The position numbers were made by a program, and so were the translations under genes. From positions 1-15,854 of the forward strand of contig CALBSW010000101.1 of NCBI GenBank assembly GCA_937967465.1: 15,854 nt of DNA. The letters are read 5' to 3'. Below, in pieces: positions 1 to 7,582 of this stretch. Each line of letters starts with the position of its first letter. The stretch's first letter is position 1. Under the pieces are notes generated by a model, which had not been told where the DNA came from, did not search any database, and saw only the letters and a program-made list of their open reading frames with translations. Origin of the DNA: an uncultured Flavobacteriales bacterium (GTDB taxonomy: Bacteria; Bacteroidota; Bacteroidia; Flavobacteriales_D; Sanyastnellaceae).

Positions 1-1
1 T

Positions 2-1609
2 CAAGGAAACACTCCTTTCCGGCCCGATTTGGCCGAAAGTGGCCTGAAGAAGGCCAGACAAATCTGGTGGAATCTCGCCCCCGCTCAGCTCATCGAGCGG
101 ACCCTGCTCTCCGGAGAAGGCAGGTTGACCTCCACAGGCGCCCTCGCCATCGAAACCGGCCGCTTCACAGGCCGAAGTCCCCAAGACCGCTTCATCGTCC
201 GAGACGACATCACCGACCAAGACGTCTGGTGGGGCGACATCAACCAACCCATTTCCACGGACCAAGCTGCCCTGCTCCACAAGGACCTCATGGCCTTTCT
301 GGATGGCAAGGGGTTGTACGCCCGTGACGCCTTTGTCGGGGCCCATCCTGAGCACCGCAGGTCCCTCCGCGTCCTGGCAGAAAAGGCGTGGTCCAACTTG
401 TTCGCATACAACATGTTCCTCCGCCCGACGGCGGAGGAAGCGGCACACTTCCAGCCCGAGTGGCACATCATCTGCGCCCCGAGCTTCAAGGCGGATCCGA
501 ATCGCCACGGCACGCGCCAGTCGAACTTCGCTGTGCTCGATTTCACCCACCGCAGGATCCTCATTGGTGGGACCGGCTACACCGGGGAGATCAAGAAGGG
601 CATGTTCAGTGCGATGAATTTCCTGTTGCCCACGGAGTCGAATGTGCTGCCCATGCACTGCTCCGCCAACGAAGGACTCGACGGCAGTACGTCCATCTTC
701 TTCGGGCTGTCCGGCACAGGCAAGACCACCTTGTCCAGCGATCCCTCCCGCCGTTTGATCGGAGATGACGAGCACGGTTGGGGACCGGATGGCATATTCA
801 ACTTCGAAGGGGGGTGTTACGCCAAGACCATCGACCTCGAGCCGTTGCGTGAGCCCGACATCCACCGGGCCATCCGCCACGGGGCCTTGCTCGAAAACAT
901 CGGGTTTGAAGCCGATGGAGTGACGCCGGATTACAGCGATGCGACCACGACCCAGAATACCCGGGTCAGCTACCCCATCCACCACATTGCAGGGGCCAAG
1001 CCGGACAGCCGGGGTGGACATCCCGACCACGTGTTCTTCCTGACCTGCGATGCTTTTGGAGTGTTGCCGCCCCTGGCCAAGCTCGACACGGCCACGGCGA
1101 TGTACCACTTCATCAGCGGATACACCGCCAAGGTGGCGGGAACCGAGGATGGCGTTCACGAACCGACCACGGTGTTCAGCGCCTGTTTTGGTGCACCCTT
1201 CCTGCCACTCCACCCCGGTCGCTATGCCGACATGCTCGGAGAGCGCCTCGAAGCCCACGGCACGCAGGTCTGGCTCGTGAACACCGGTTGGACAGGCGGC
1301 CCGCATGGCGTCGGACACCGCATGGCCTTGAAGGACACCCGCACGTTGTTGGGCGCTGTTCTGTCAGGCAAGATGAACGATGTGGAATACCGCCGGTGTG
1401 ACCGATTCGGATGGGATGTGCCATTGTCTGCACCCAACGTGGACAGCGGACTCCTCGACCCGCGGTCCACATGGGCAGACCCTGTGGCCTACGACCAACA
1501 AGCCGATGACCTGGTCATGCGCTTCAATGAAAATTTCGAGCCGTTCGAATCCGGCGTCTCTGAAGCTGTACGCCAAGCGGCCCCGGTCCAGCACGAAACC
1601 GTGAGCTGA
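2..1609 (+). CDS. pckA: Phosphoenolpyruvate carboxykinase (ATP), 5'-truncated
   Basis: Converts oxaloacetate and ATP to phosphoenolpyruvate, CO2 and ADP in the cytosol, the entry step of gluconeogenesis. Visible in order: the FTGRSPQDRFIVRDD segment near nt 160-215; the kinase-1a P-loop GLSGTGKTTLS (nt 704-738); the metal-binding kinase-2 segment LIGDDEHGW (nt 755-781), followed by FNFEGGCYAKTIDL; and a family-typical C-terminal half with SGYTAKVAGTE and NTGWTGG. The frame is open to the left edge. The first possible start inside the window is a TTG at 29, which falls inside the conserved N-terminal helix before WWNLAPAQLIE, so the real start most likely lies upstream of the window. A strong terminator follows the stop, so the gene ends its transcript. 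All catalytic motifs are intact. Known: family and reaction. Inferred: upstream start. Confidence 0.96.
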   Translation, partial: QGNTPFRPDLAESGLKKARQIWWNLAPAQLIERTLLSGEGRLTSTGALAIETGRFTGRSPQDRFIVRDDITDQDVWWGDINQPISTDQAALLHKDLMAFLDGKGLYARDAFVGAHPEHRRSLRVLAEKAWSNLFAYNMFLRPTAEEAAHFQPEWHIICAPSFKADPNRHGTRQSNFAVLDFTHRRILIGGTGYTGEIKKGMFSAMNFLLPTESNVLPMHCSANEGLDGSTSIFFGLSGTGKTTLSSDPSRRLIGDDEHGWGPDGIFNFEGGCYAKTIDLEPLREPDIHRAIRHGALLENIGFEADGVTPDYSDATTTQNTRVSYPIHHIAGAKPDSRGGHPDHVFFLTCDAFGVLPPLAKLDTATAMYHFISGYTAKVAGTEDGVHEPTTVFSACFGAPFLPLHPGRYADMLGERLEAHGTQVWLVNTGWTGGPHGVGHRMALKDTRTLLGAVLSGKMNDVEYRRCDRFGWDVPLSAPNVDSGLLDPRSTWADPVAYDQQADDLVMRFNENFEPFESGVSEAVRQAAPVQHETVS

Positions 1610-1628
1610 CGGCGGGTTGTGAATGGAG

Positions 1629-1669
1629 AAAGCGGCGGGAGACCCACGGGGGTGTCCTGCCGCTTTTTC
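1629..1669 (+). terminator. Intrinsic terminator of pckA
   Basis: A 12-bp stem (1629-1640 with 1655-1666, one G-U pair) encloses an inner 4-bp stem (1642-1645 with 1650-1653) and is followed by a T-tract at 1664-1668. The left arm starts with AAA, as in many rho-independent terminators. It begins about 20 nt after the pckA stop codon and its T-tract ends 9 nt before the rsmE start codon. Confidence 0.88.
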
Positions 1670-1673
1670 TTTG
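1666..1673 (+). promoter_or_regulatory. Putative -7 promoter box for rsmE
   Basis: TTTCTTTG matches the Bacteroidota -7 consensus TAnnTTTG at all fixed positions except the second (T for A). It ends 4 nt before the rsmE ATG, the same distance as at three other starts in the window. It shares bases with the T-tract of the pckA terminator. No convincing -33 TTTG is visible. The missing A makes this one of the weaker members of the set. Confidence 0.4.
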
Positions 1674-1677
1674 CAGC

Positions 1678-2409
1678 ATGCGCCGGTTTTACGCCCCCAA
1701 TGTGGCCCCTGGCCCCCACAGCCTGGGGGCCGACGAAGCGCGTCACCTCGGCCAGGTCCTTCGGGCCAAGCCCGGCGACGCCGTGGAGCTCGCGGATGGC
1801 CGGGGTGCGGTCTTTCCGGCCGAGGTGGTGTCCATCGGCAAGCGCGAGGCCTTGCTTCACGTCGGAGTGCCCGCCTGTTTTCCAAGTCCCACGCCTGAAC
1901 TGACCTTGTGGGTGGCCCCCACCAAGCACACGGACCGGTTCGAGTGGTTTCTTGAGAAAGCGTGTGAATGCGGGGTGACCCGGATCCAGCCGATTTGGAC
2001 GGCCCGCAGTGAGCGCCGGGTGGAGAAGCACGAGCGTTGGCAGCGCACATTGGCGGAAGCCATGAAGCAGAGTCGCCGGGCGTGGTTGCCTGAATTGGCG
2101 CCGGCGGTGTCCTTGGACGCCGCCTTGTCCAGTTTGGGGCCAGCAGAGGGGGAGGGCCCCTGGCTTGGACTGGCACATTGTCCAGTTCCCGAACATCCGG
2201 ATTGGGTCCGTCAGTCCATCCAATCGGCATTGCCACAGCAGCGCGATGCGCTGATTGCCATTGGGCCGGAAGGCGATTTCACACCCGAGGAAATCCAATC
2301 GTTTGCGTCAGCTGGTTTCACTCCCGTCACCTTCGGGGAGCACCGGCTTCGAACCGAAACGGCCGCCCTCTATGCGGTGCAGGCCTTTCACATTTTGAAC
2401 CACCCATGA
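1678..2409 (+). CDS. rsmE: 16S rRNA (uracil1498-N3)-methyltransferase RsmE
   Basis: Methylates N3 of U1498 in 16S rRNA on the assembled 30S subunit, using S-adenosylmethionine. The 243-residue length is usual for the family. The N-terminal PUA-like RNA-binding domain covers about residues 1-70 and begins with the typical MRRFYAPN. The C-terminal SPOUT methyltransferase domain carries IGPEGDFTPEE (195-205) and FGEHRLRTETA (219-229), the knot motifs that form the cofactor pocket. WVAPTKHTDRFEWFLEKACECGV (78-100) is the usual start of the SPOUT domain. The ATG at 1678 is preferred because RsmE proteins start just before this RRF(Y/F) motif and a promoter-like box sits 4 nt upstream. The stop overlaps the next start as ATGA, so translation of the small downstream gene is probably coupled. 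Confidence 0.96.
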   Translation: MRRFYAPNVAPGPHSLGADEARHLGQVLRAKPGDAVELADGRGAVFPAEVVSIGKREALLHVGVPACFPSPTPELTLWVAPTKHTDRFEWFLEKACECGVTRIQPIWTARSERRVEKHERWQRTLAEAMKQSRRAWLPELAPAVSLDAALSSLGPAEGEGPWLGLAHCPVPEHPDWVRQSIQSALPQQRDALIAIGPEGDFTPEEIQSFASAGFTPVTFGEHRLRTETAALYAVQAFHILNHP

Positions 2410-2738
2410 AATTCATCCGAAACCTGATCGTCCTCGCCGTGCTGACGGGCGGTGCCCTGTATCTCACCAACCCCGATCAGGAGGCGTTCTCCGCCTTCCT
2501 TCAGGAATACGTCCAAACCGAGCTGGCCGACGACACGCCGGGAGAAACCGAGATCGGGAAGGCCTTTCGAAAGGGACTCGGTCAAATCGCCGGTGCGGTG
2601 GGCAGTCAGATGGCCCAGCGGGAGGATTTGACCGTGGCGTCGGTCTACACCATCGACATCGCCGGGAACACGTACCGGTTCCTCGGGGTCGCAGGTCAAT
2701 TCGTCCAGATCGAGCGCGTCGAGCTTCAGCCGGGCTGA
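2406..2738 (+). CDS. Small membrane-anchored protein, DUF4359-like
   Basis: A 110-residue protein whose start overlaps the rsmE stop by 4 nt (ATGA). A longer reading of the same frame from 2178 would run through rsmE and is rejected. Residues 4-20 form one hydrophobic segment after MKFIRN, either an uncleaved N-terminal anchor or a signal peptide. It is followed by LTNPDQEAFSAFLQEYV, which resembles the TNPs..aY..Fl pattern I associate with DUF4359. The C-terminal half (VASVYTIDIAGNTYRFLGVAGQFV) looks like a small beta-rich domain outside the membrane. The role is unknown; the DUF assignment is from memory and tentative. The 3' end overlaps the convergent DUF551 gene by 13 nt. Confidence 0.8.
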   Translation: MKFIRNLIVLAVLTGGALYLTNPDQEAFSAFLQEYVQTELADDTPGETEIGKAFRKGLGQIAGAVGSQMAQREDLTVASVYTIDIAGNTYRFLGVAGQFVQIERVELQPG

Positions 2739-3028
2739 TCGGCAGCTTCTGTCGCCGCCGGGGCTTCCGGCATGGGCATCCAGTGGGTGACCGCTTCGAA
2801 GTACTGGTTGGAGGCGCCTTCTCCGCTCCAGAAATGGCGGCCATGGGCATCCGCCTTGTCGGGTTGGGCCGCAAAGAAGTTCTCCATGAAGCGCAGCACC
2901 AGCACTTCCCGCATTTCGAAGCTGGCCTTGCCGGGGAGAAGGACCTCGTTGCCCGGCACGACACCCAGCACGCGTTGCCCGTCAGCGGGCAGTCGGTCGT
3001 CGCAGGGAATCCACCGGTCCTGTTTCAT
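2726..3028 (-). CDS. DUF551 domain protein
   Basis: A 100-residue protein of unknown function. It begins MKQDRWIPCDDRLPADGQRV and ends HWMPMPEAP, the paired WI..d.rLP and HWmPlP signatures of DUF551, a short domain common in phages and bacteria. No signal peptide or membrane segment is visible, so it is probably cytosolic. Its start codon lies 3 nt after the stop of the PaaG-like gene, so it is very likely the last gene of the minus-strand operon. Its 3' end overlaps that of the convergent small membrane protein gene by 13 nt, and no terminator is visible between them. The context does not suggest a function. Confidence 0.85.
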   Translation of the reverse strand: MKQDRWIPCDDRLPADGQRVLGVVPGNEVLLPGKASFEMREVLVLRFMENFFAAQPDKADAHGRHFWSGEGASNQYFEAVTHWMPMPEAPAATEAADQPG

Positions 3029-3031
3029 GGG

Positions 3032-3814
3032 TCAATGTCCTTGGAAGTGGGGGGCGCGCTTCTCCAGGAAGGCCGCCACGCCTTCCGCGTAATCGCGTGT
3101 ACGTGACGCTTCGGCCTGAAGTTTCATCTCGGTGTCGAGTTGGGCGTCCAGGCTTTGGTCAAACCCGGCGTTGAAGGCCGCCTTGGTCAGGGCCAGCCCA
3201 CGGGTGGGCATGCTGGCCAAGTGGGTGGCGAGGGCGGTGACCTCGGCGTGGAAGTCGTCTGCGGGAATGGCCTTGTGGATCATGCCCATGGCTGCCGCTT
3301 CGGGCGCGCCGACCGGCGTGCCGAGGTAGGCCAGCGCCGTGGCGCGCTGGAGGCCGATGAGTTTGGGCAACATCCACGTGCCGCCACTGTCCGGGATCAA
3401 GCCAATCTTGGAAAAGGCCTGGATGAATTTGGCCCCTTCTACCGCGACGCAGAGGTCTGCCGCCAGGGCAATGTTGGCCCCGGCGCCTGCCGCAACCCCA
3501 TTGACCGCTGCAATGATGGGCTTGGCCAAGGACCGCATTTTGCGGACGGTGGTGTTGTAGGTGCCGTGGACGATGTCTTCCAGCGGTGGCGCATCGTCCG
3601 CAGTGACTTCTTTCAGGTCCTGTCCCGCGCAAAAGGCCTTGCCTTCCCCGAGGAGGACCACGCAACGGATGCTGTCGTCTGCAGCGGCCTCATCCAAGCC
3701 GGCCTGCAATGCGGCGGCCATCGGGCGTGTGAAGCTGTTGTACGCGGCCGGACGGTTCAGGGTCAATGTCAAGACCGCGCCGTCTCTGGAGGAGAGGATG
3801 GTGTCGTCGTTCAT
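3032..3814 (-). CDS. paaG: Enoyl-CoA hydratase/isomerase, PaaG-like
   Basis: A crotonase-fold enzyme of 260 residues. PaaG isomerises the 1,2-epoxyphenylacetyl-CoA ring to its oxepin form in phenylacetate degradation; close relatives act as enoyl-CoA hydratases or isomerases. Visible motifs: FCAGQDLKE (61-69) and NGVAAGAGANIALAAD (105-120), which build the oxyanion hole; AFSKIGLIPDSGGTW (133-147) with the likely catalytic Asp142; and a C-terminus ending YAEGVAAFLEKRAPHF, as in PaaG. The similarity to E. coli PaaG runs over the whole length, but no other paa gene is in the window, so the substrate is uncertain. It sits 20 nt downstream of the first arylsulfotransferase-like gene and 3 nt upstream of the DUF551 gene, which suggests co-transcription. 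Confidence 0.85.
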   Translation of the reverse strand: MNDDTILSSRDGAVLTLTLNRPAAYNSFTRPMAAALQAGLDEAAADDSIRCVVLLGEGKAFCAGQDLKEVTADDAPPLEDIVHGTYNTTVRKMRSLAKPIIAAVNGVAAGAGANIALAADLCVAVEGAKFIQAFSKIGLIPDSGGTWMLPKLIGLQRATALAYLGTPVGAPEAAAMGMIHKAIPADDFHAEVTALATHLASMPTRGLALTKAAFNAGFDQSLDAQLDTEMKLQAEASRTRDYAEGVAAFLEKRAPHFQGH

Positions 3815-3834
3815 CGCTCGGGCAAGGTCGCGCC

Positions 3835-5796
3835 TCAGCGGCGCACCACCAACCGCTCGATGGCCACGCCACCGTCGTGCCGCACCTCGATGAGGTAGGT
3901 GCCCGGGGCGAGCCGGCCCACATTCAACTGGGTCGCCCCTGTCGTCACGGCGGGTGCCATGACCTCGCGGCCGGCGGCATCCCGAACCAGGATGGCAGGT
4001 CGGGTCCAGTGGGTGGGCAGGACGAGGCGGACGGCGTCCATGGCGGGGTTGGGTTGAATCCGGAAGTGACCGCGCTCGACATCGGACACAGCCGACAGGC
4101 CGAGGGTGTCGCAGAACACAGCCATGCAGCCCGTGGCGTCGGTGACCTCCACGCAGTAGGCCCCATCGGGCAAACCGCCCCAGCCAATGGATTCGTTGCC
4201 GGTGCCACCATTGATGCCGGTGGGTTCCAGATCGCCTGTGAGCAGGACGAATTCATACGGAGCCGTCGCACCGGACACTTCGCAACCGAGGAAGCCGGTG
4301 GCGTCGTCCACCGTGGTGAAGCCATTCAGGAACAGGCAGTCTCCTTCTTCTCCGAAGTTGCAGGCAGTCGAGTCCTCGCAGAGCACCAAAGGCGCGCAGA
4401 CCTCGAGGGGCATGGGGTTGACTTCAATGACGTCGCCGGAGGTCAGGTCCTGGCCGTCGAAAGCGGGGAAGTCCGCCGGGTAACGGTCGGCGCGGAAGGT
4501 CAGGTTGTTGTTGAGTTGGAGTTCGGTGCCTTGCTCCACCGGTGCGCCTTGAAGCAGGGGCGTCCGGTATTCCCAAGCGAGCTGTCCGTCTTCGGTGATC
4601 TCGAAGAGCTCGCCGGTGCGGCCACTGCAGATGAGGTTGCTGCCGTTGCCAAAGCGCTGGAAGGAGCTCAGGCCGCTGCTGGCCAATCCGGGCTGGGTGT
4701 AGGTCCACTGGAAGTCGTCCGGTCCCCACCGTTGGAGGGTGGGATTCCACTCGTAGCCCCCGTCGTATTCGTCGAAGATGGGCGAAATGACCGCGGCCTC
4801 GGAGTGGATCCCCGTGGTGTCCACATTGGGCACGCGGTTGTTGAAGACGAAGAACCGGTTCCAGTCCGGGTTGCCGGGGTTGACCCCGAGTCCATTGCCC
4901 CAGTGGATGTCGTGCTGGTAGAAGAGACGTTGGTCCGTACTGTCGCCACGGTCATAAGCCTGCGGGTTGCCCCAGCGCCAAATGAGGTTGTCGTTGAACT
5001 GGTAATCGTGCCAGATGACCCACACCTCATTGAAGGTGGGCACGCTCATGATGATCTGTCCGGCGGTGTCGTAGAAGGGGAAGTAGTCCACGGCATTCAT
5101 GTGCAGCCAGTCCGCCGGTTGGGAGCTCAGGGAGCCGAAGTTGACATCGATTTTGTGCTGCTCATCTGCGATCACACCGTAATTGGCCTTGGTGCTGTCG
5201 AAGTCCTGGACGAGGTGGTCCCAGGCGCGCCATTCCCAGACGATGTTGGCACCGCCCATGCCGTCGGGTTGGAGTTCGATGAGCTTGTCGCTCCACAATT
5301 CTCCACCGGTGAGCAGCTCGGGGTTCCGGCCCTGTGCGATGCACTCGAGGCTGTCGATGACCTCCCAGCAGATGGCGATGACATTGCCCTCAGGGGTGAC
5401 GGTGAAATCGTGGTGCAGGCGAAGGCTGTCGTTGTTGGCCGTGAAGCTCCAGAGGATGTCGTTGTCCCAAGTGCGGCGCTCAATGGTCGCGCCACCACCA
5501 CCGGCCCAGATGGGGTCGTCGCCGACCGAAGCGGGGCGGGACGTCATGATGAGGTCGCCGTTGGGTTGGAGGTACGCCGTGTTGCCCGGGCGCCGCGCAG
5601 CATCGATGGTCCAGTCGTGGACCACTTCACCACAGGCGTTGAGGAGCATGGCGCGGTTCTGGTTGTGGGGGTAGATCATCGTGTACCCGTCCGTGTACAG
5701 GTCGGGGTCGTAAGCGATTGTGCCCACGGTGTTCTGGGCAAAGGAGGTCGTTGCGACGAGGAGGAAAGCCAGCAGGGCCTTGAATCGGAGGTTCAT
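3835..5796 (-). CDS. Secreted arylsulfotransferase-like protein with T9SS sorting domain (copy 1, Arg-less)
   Basis: A 653-residue protein. Residues 1-20 form a signal peptide (MNLRFKALLAFLLVATTSFA), which fixes the start at 5796 rather than an in-frame ATG 99 nt upstream. Residues about 25-465 are an arylsulfotransferase (ASST)-like beta-propeller core with LHHDFTVTPEGN (127-138), DWLHMNAV (229-236), WGNPQAYDRG (275-284) and QHDIHW (294-299). Residues about 470-570 hold a Cys-rich DSTACNF motif and an SprB-like YCVEVTDATGC segment. Residues 578-653 are a type A sorting domain (FRIQPNP to the end), predicting export through the outer membrane by T9SS. Known ASST enzymes move sulfate between phenols. 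At the position where the neighbouring copy has NSRNWNE, this one has SVPTFNE (251-257), so an Arg possibly used for sulfate binding is absent. It may be inactive or act on something else. Confidence 0.88.
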   Translation of the reverse strand: MNLRFKALLAFLLVATTSFAQNTVGTIAYDPDLYTDGYTMIYPHNQNRAMLLNACGEVVHDWTIDAARRPGNTAYLQPNGDLIMTSRPASVGDDPIWAGGGGATIERRTWDNDILWSFTANNDSLRLHHDFTVTPEGNVIAICWEVIDSLECIAQGRNPELLTGGELWSDKLIELQPDGMGGANIVWEWRAWDHLVQDFDSTKANYGVIADEQHKIDVNFGSLSSQPADWLHMNAVDYFPFYDTAGQIIMSVPTFNEVWVIWHDYQFNDNLIWRWGNPQAYDRGDSTDQRLFYQHDIHWGNGLGVNPGNPDWNRFFVFNNRVPNVDTTGIHSEAAVISPIFDEYDGGYEWNPTLQRWGPDDFQWTYTQPGLASSGLSSFQRFGNGSNLICSGRTGELFEITEDGQLAWEYRTPLLQGAPVEQGTELQLNNNLTFRADRYPADFPAFDGQDLTSGDVIEVNPMPLEVCAPLVLCEDSTACNFGEEGDCLFLNGFTTVDDATGFLGCEVSGATAPYEFVLLTGDLEPTGINGGTGNESIGWGGLPDGAYCVEVTDATGCMAVFCDTLGLSAVSDVERGHFRIQPNPAMDAVRLVLPTHWTRPAILVRDAAGREVMAPAVTTGATQLNVGRLAPGTYLIEVRHDGGVAIERLVVRR

Positions 5797-5825
5797 GCGG
5801 AAGAGGTGAATCGGGTGCAAGATCG

Positions 5826-7511
5826 TCAGTGTGCGATGAGAATGCGATGGGGTGTTCCGACCGGGCGGCCGTGGACGTCGGTCAGGCGAATCCAAACCAG
5901 GCCGTTGGGCAGGTCGCCGACTTCGAGTTCGTGGTGATCCGCCAGGGCCACGCCGGAAACCAGGGAGCGCCCCATGGCATCGAGCAGGTCACATCGGACG
6001 GGCCGGTCCGCTTGAATCCGGACCAGCTCGGAGGCCGGATTGGGCCCCAACTGAACCAGGCCGTCCAGCGTCCGGATGTCCTGCGTCGTGGTGTCCACCG
6101 GCGCCGGGAACAGGCTGCAGTCAAACGGCAGGGGGTTGTTTTCCACCACAGGACCCGGCGTGAGGTCCCGCCCCGCCAGTCCGGGGTAGTCCGGTGCATA
6201 GCGGTACGCGCGGAACGTGCTGTTGCCAAAGGGATTGTCGCCTTGGCTGACGGCACCGAATTGATTGTAGGCGGTGATGTACTCCCAGACCACATCGCCT
6301 GTGCCGTTGATTTCGAAGAGGTGGCCGGGATTGCCTTCGCAGATGAGGGTATTGCCGTTGGGCATGCGCTGTGCGCCGCTGATGTTGGGGCTGTGGAAGT
6401 CCGGAGTGAGGTCTTCCGGCCAGCTCCAGTCCAATTCCGCCGGTGCGAAGGGTTCTCCCTCCGGAGGCAACGTGTAGCTCCCCGTGGCGGCATCCCAGGG
6501 AAGGGTCAATTCGTCGACGGTGCTGGCATTGCCGCCTGGCCGACCGTTGCCGTTGTTGTAGAGGAGGACCGCGATGTCCGGATCCCCGCCGGCGCTGGTC
6601 GGACCGTCATCGAGGATCCAGTGGGGGTCGTGTTGTTGGAAGAGCTTGCGGTCGGCGGAAGTCCCCCGCCCATAGGCCTGCGGATTCCCCCATCGGTAGA
6701 GCAGGTCTCCTGCGGGTCCAGCAGCTTCTGCCGTGGTCAGGTTGTGGTCGAGGATGTAGAATTCGTTCCAATTCCGGGAGTTCAGAATGAGCTGGTCCAG
6801 CCCCGGGTGGTAGGTCACGGCGTTGCAATGGAACCAGTCCCCGCCGTTGGAACCTCCGGGGAATCCACCGCCGGATACCTGCGCGTAGTTGATGTCGAAC
6901 CGCTGGATGTGATCCGCGGGGTCACCGTAATTCGGCAAGTCTGGCGAAACGTCTTGAATCAGGTGGTCCCAAGCATGCCACTCCCAAACGATGTCGCCGC
7001 CGGATGCACCGTCGGGTGCAATTTCCAGCAGGGCAGGGGGCCAGAGGGGGCTGTCTCCATCTCCCAGTCGACCGGCAGCTGCGGCTTCCTCTGGACTCTT
7101 GTATTCCCAGGCGAGCAGGACCACGTGGCCATTGGGCAGCCACGCCATGTCGTGGTGGTGGTGCAGGGTGTCGTTGGCGAGGTCGACACTCCACATGAGA
7201 TCGCCCTCCCAGGAAAACCGCTCAATGCGTCCGCCGATCCCGCCGCCGTTGAAGACGTTGCTCGTTTGGCGGCAAGTCCGGAGCAGGGAGCCGTCCTCGA
7301 GCAGGTATGCCGATTCCCCGGCGCGAAAGTCGCTGTCCCACTGCTGGATGATCTGGCCGCAGTTGTCGATGAGGTGCGTCCGGGTCGCGCCGGTGGGGGC
7401 CACGAGGGTATACCCATCGAAGGCCTCGGCGGTGTTGGACAGCAGTCCGACGGTCTGCGCACTGAGGTCGAAGGCAGCACCGATCAGGAGGAAAAGGAAG
7501 AATCGCTTCAC
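5826..7511 (-). CDS. Secreted arylsulfotransferase-like protein with T9SS sorting domain (copy 2)
   Basis: A 561-residue tandem paralogue of the gene downstream. The chosen start is a GTG at 7511, giving signal peptide MKRFFLFLLIGAAFDLSAQ; a TTG at 7538 would add nine residues before it and is less likely. The ASST-like core spans about residues 20-465 with HHHHDMAWLPNG (117-128), DWFHCNAV (225-232), LNSRNWNE (243-250, including Arg246), YRWGNPQAYGRG (272-283) and QHDPHW (293-298). The conserved His residues and the Arg match the pattern I recall from E. coli-type AssT (His-x-Asn, Arg, catalytic His); this mapping is from memory. Residues about 485-561 (LGPNPASELVRI onward) are a type A sorting domain, so it is probably exported by T9SS. 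The Cys-rich module of copy 1 is absent. Its stop lies 29 nt before the copy 1 start, so the two are probably co-transcribed. Confidence 0.86.
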   Translation of the reverse strand: MKRFFLFLLIGAAFDLSAQTVGLLSNTAEAFDGYTLVAPTGATRTHLIDNCGQIIQQWDSDFRAGESAYLLEDGSLLRTCRQTSNVFNGGGIGGRIERFSWEGDLMWSVDLANDTLHHHHDMAWLPNGHVVLLAWEYKSPEEAAAAGRLGDGDSPLWPPALLEIAPDGASGGDIVWEWHAWDHLIQDVSPDLPNYGDPADHIQRFDINYAQVSGGGFPGGSNGGDWFHCNAVTYHPGLDQLILNSRNWNEFYILDHNLTTAEAAGPAGDLLYRWGNPQAYGRGTSADRKLFQQHDPHWILDDGPTSAGGDPDIAVLLYNNGNGRPGGNASTVDELTLPWDAATGSYTLPPEGEPFAPAELDWSWPEDLTPDFHSPNISGAQRMPNGNTLICEGNPGHLFEINGTGDVVWEYITAYNQFGAVSQGDNPFGNSTFRAYRYAPDYPGLAGRDLTPGPVVENNPLPFDCSLFPAPVDTTTQDIRTLDGLVQLGPNPASELVRIQADRPVRCDLLDAMGRSLVSGVALADHHELEVGDLPNGLVWIRLTDVHGRPVGTPHRILIAH

Positions 7512-7515
7512 GCAA

Positions 7516-7523
7516 CAAAGGAC
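7516..7523 (-). promoter_or_regulatory. Possible -7 box for the arylsulfotransferase-like operon
   Basis: Read on the minus strand this is GTCCTTTG. It keeps the TTTG half of TAnnTTTG but not the TA. It ends 4 nt before the GTG at 7511, the spacing seen at the rsmE, MBL hydrolase and DUF983 starts, which supports that GTG as the start. Weak on sequence alone. Confidence 0.3.
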
Positions 7524-7542
7524 GCAAGGCACGGGCAAATCG

Positions 7543-7575
7543 TTGGCTCCGCTGGATGCACGGGTCGTATTTTTC
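7543..7575 (+). promoter_or_regulatory. Putative smpB promoter (-33/-7 type)
   Basis: TTGG at 7543-7546 and TATTTTTC at 7568-7575 are 21 nt apart, close to the Bacteroidota pattern TTTG-(19-23)-TAnnTTTG; the last base of the -7 box is C rather than G. The -7 box ends 7 nt before the ATG at 7583, so the predicted transcript has almost no leader. It also argues against an in-frame ATG at 7556, which lies inside the promoter. Confidence 0.6.
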
Positions 7576-7582
7576 GCCCCGC

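Noticed and set aside
29..31. TTG at 29 as the start of pckA
   Set aside because: The frame is open to the left edge and the TTG falls inside conserved N-terminal sequence, so the gene is better treated as cut by the window edge.
3766..5937. Long plus-strand open frame (723 residues) opposite the first arylsulfotransferase-like gene
   Set aside because: It is antisense to a gene with a signal peptide, conserved motifs and a sorting domain. Its translation is low-complexity Val/Gly/Asp-rich with no recognisable domain, as expected from the GC-rich opposite strand.
7512..7582. tmRNA (ssrA) gene next to smpB
   Set aside because: The gap is only 71 nt, far too short, and it shows no tRNA-like ends.
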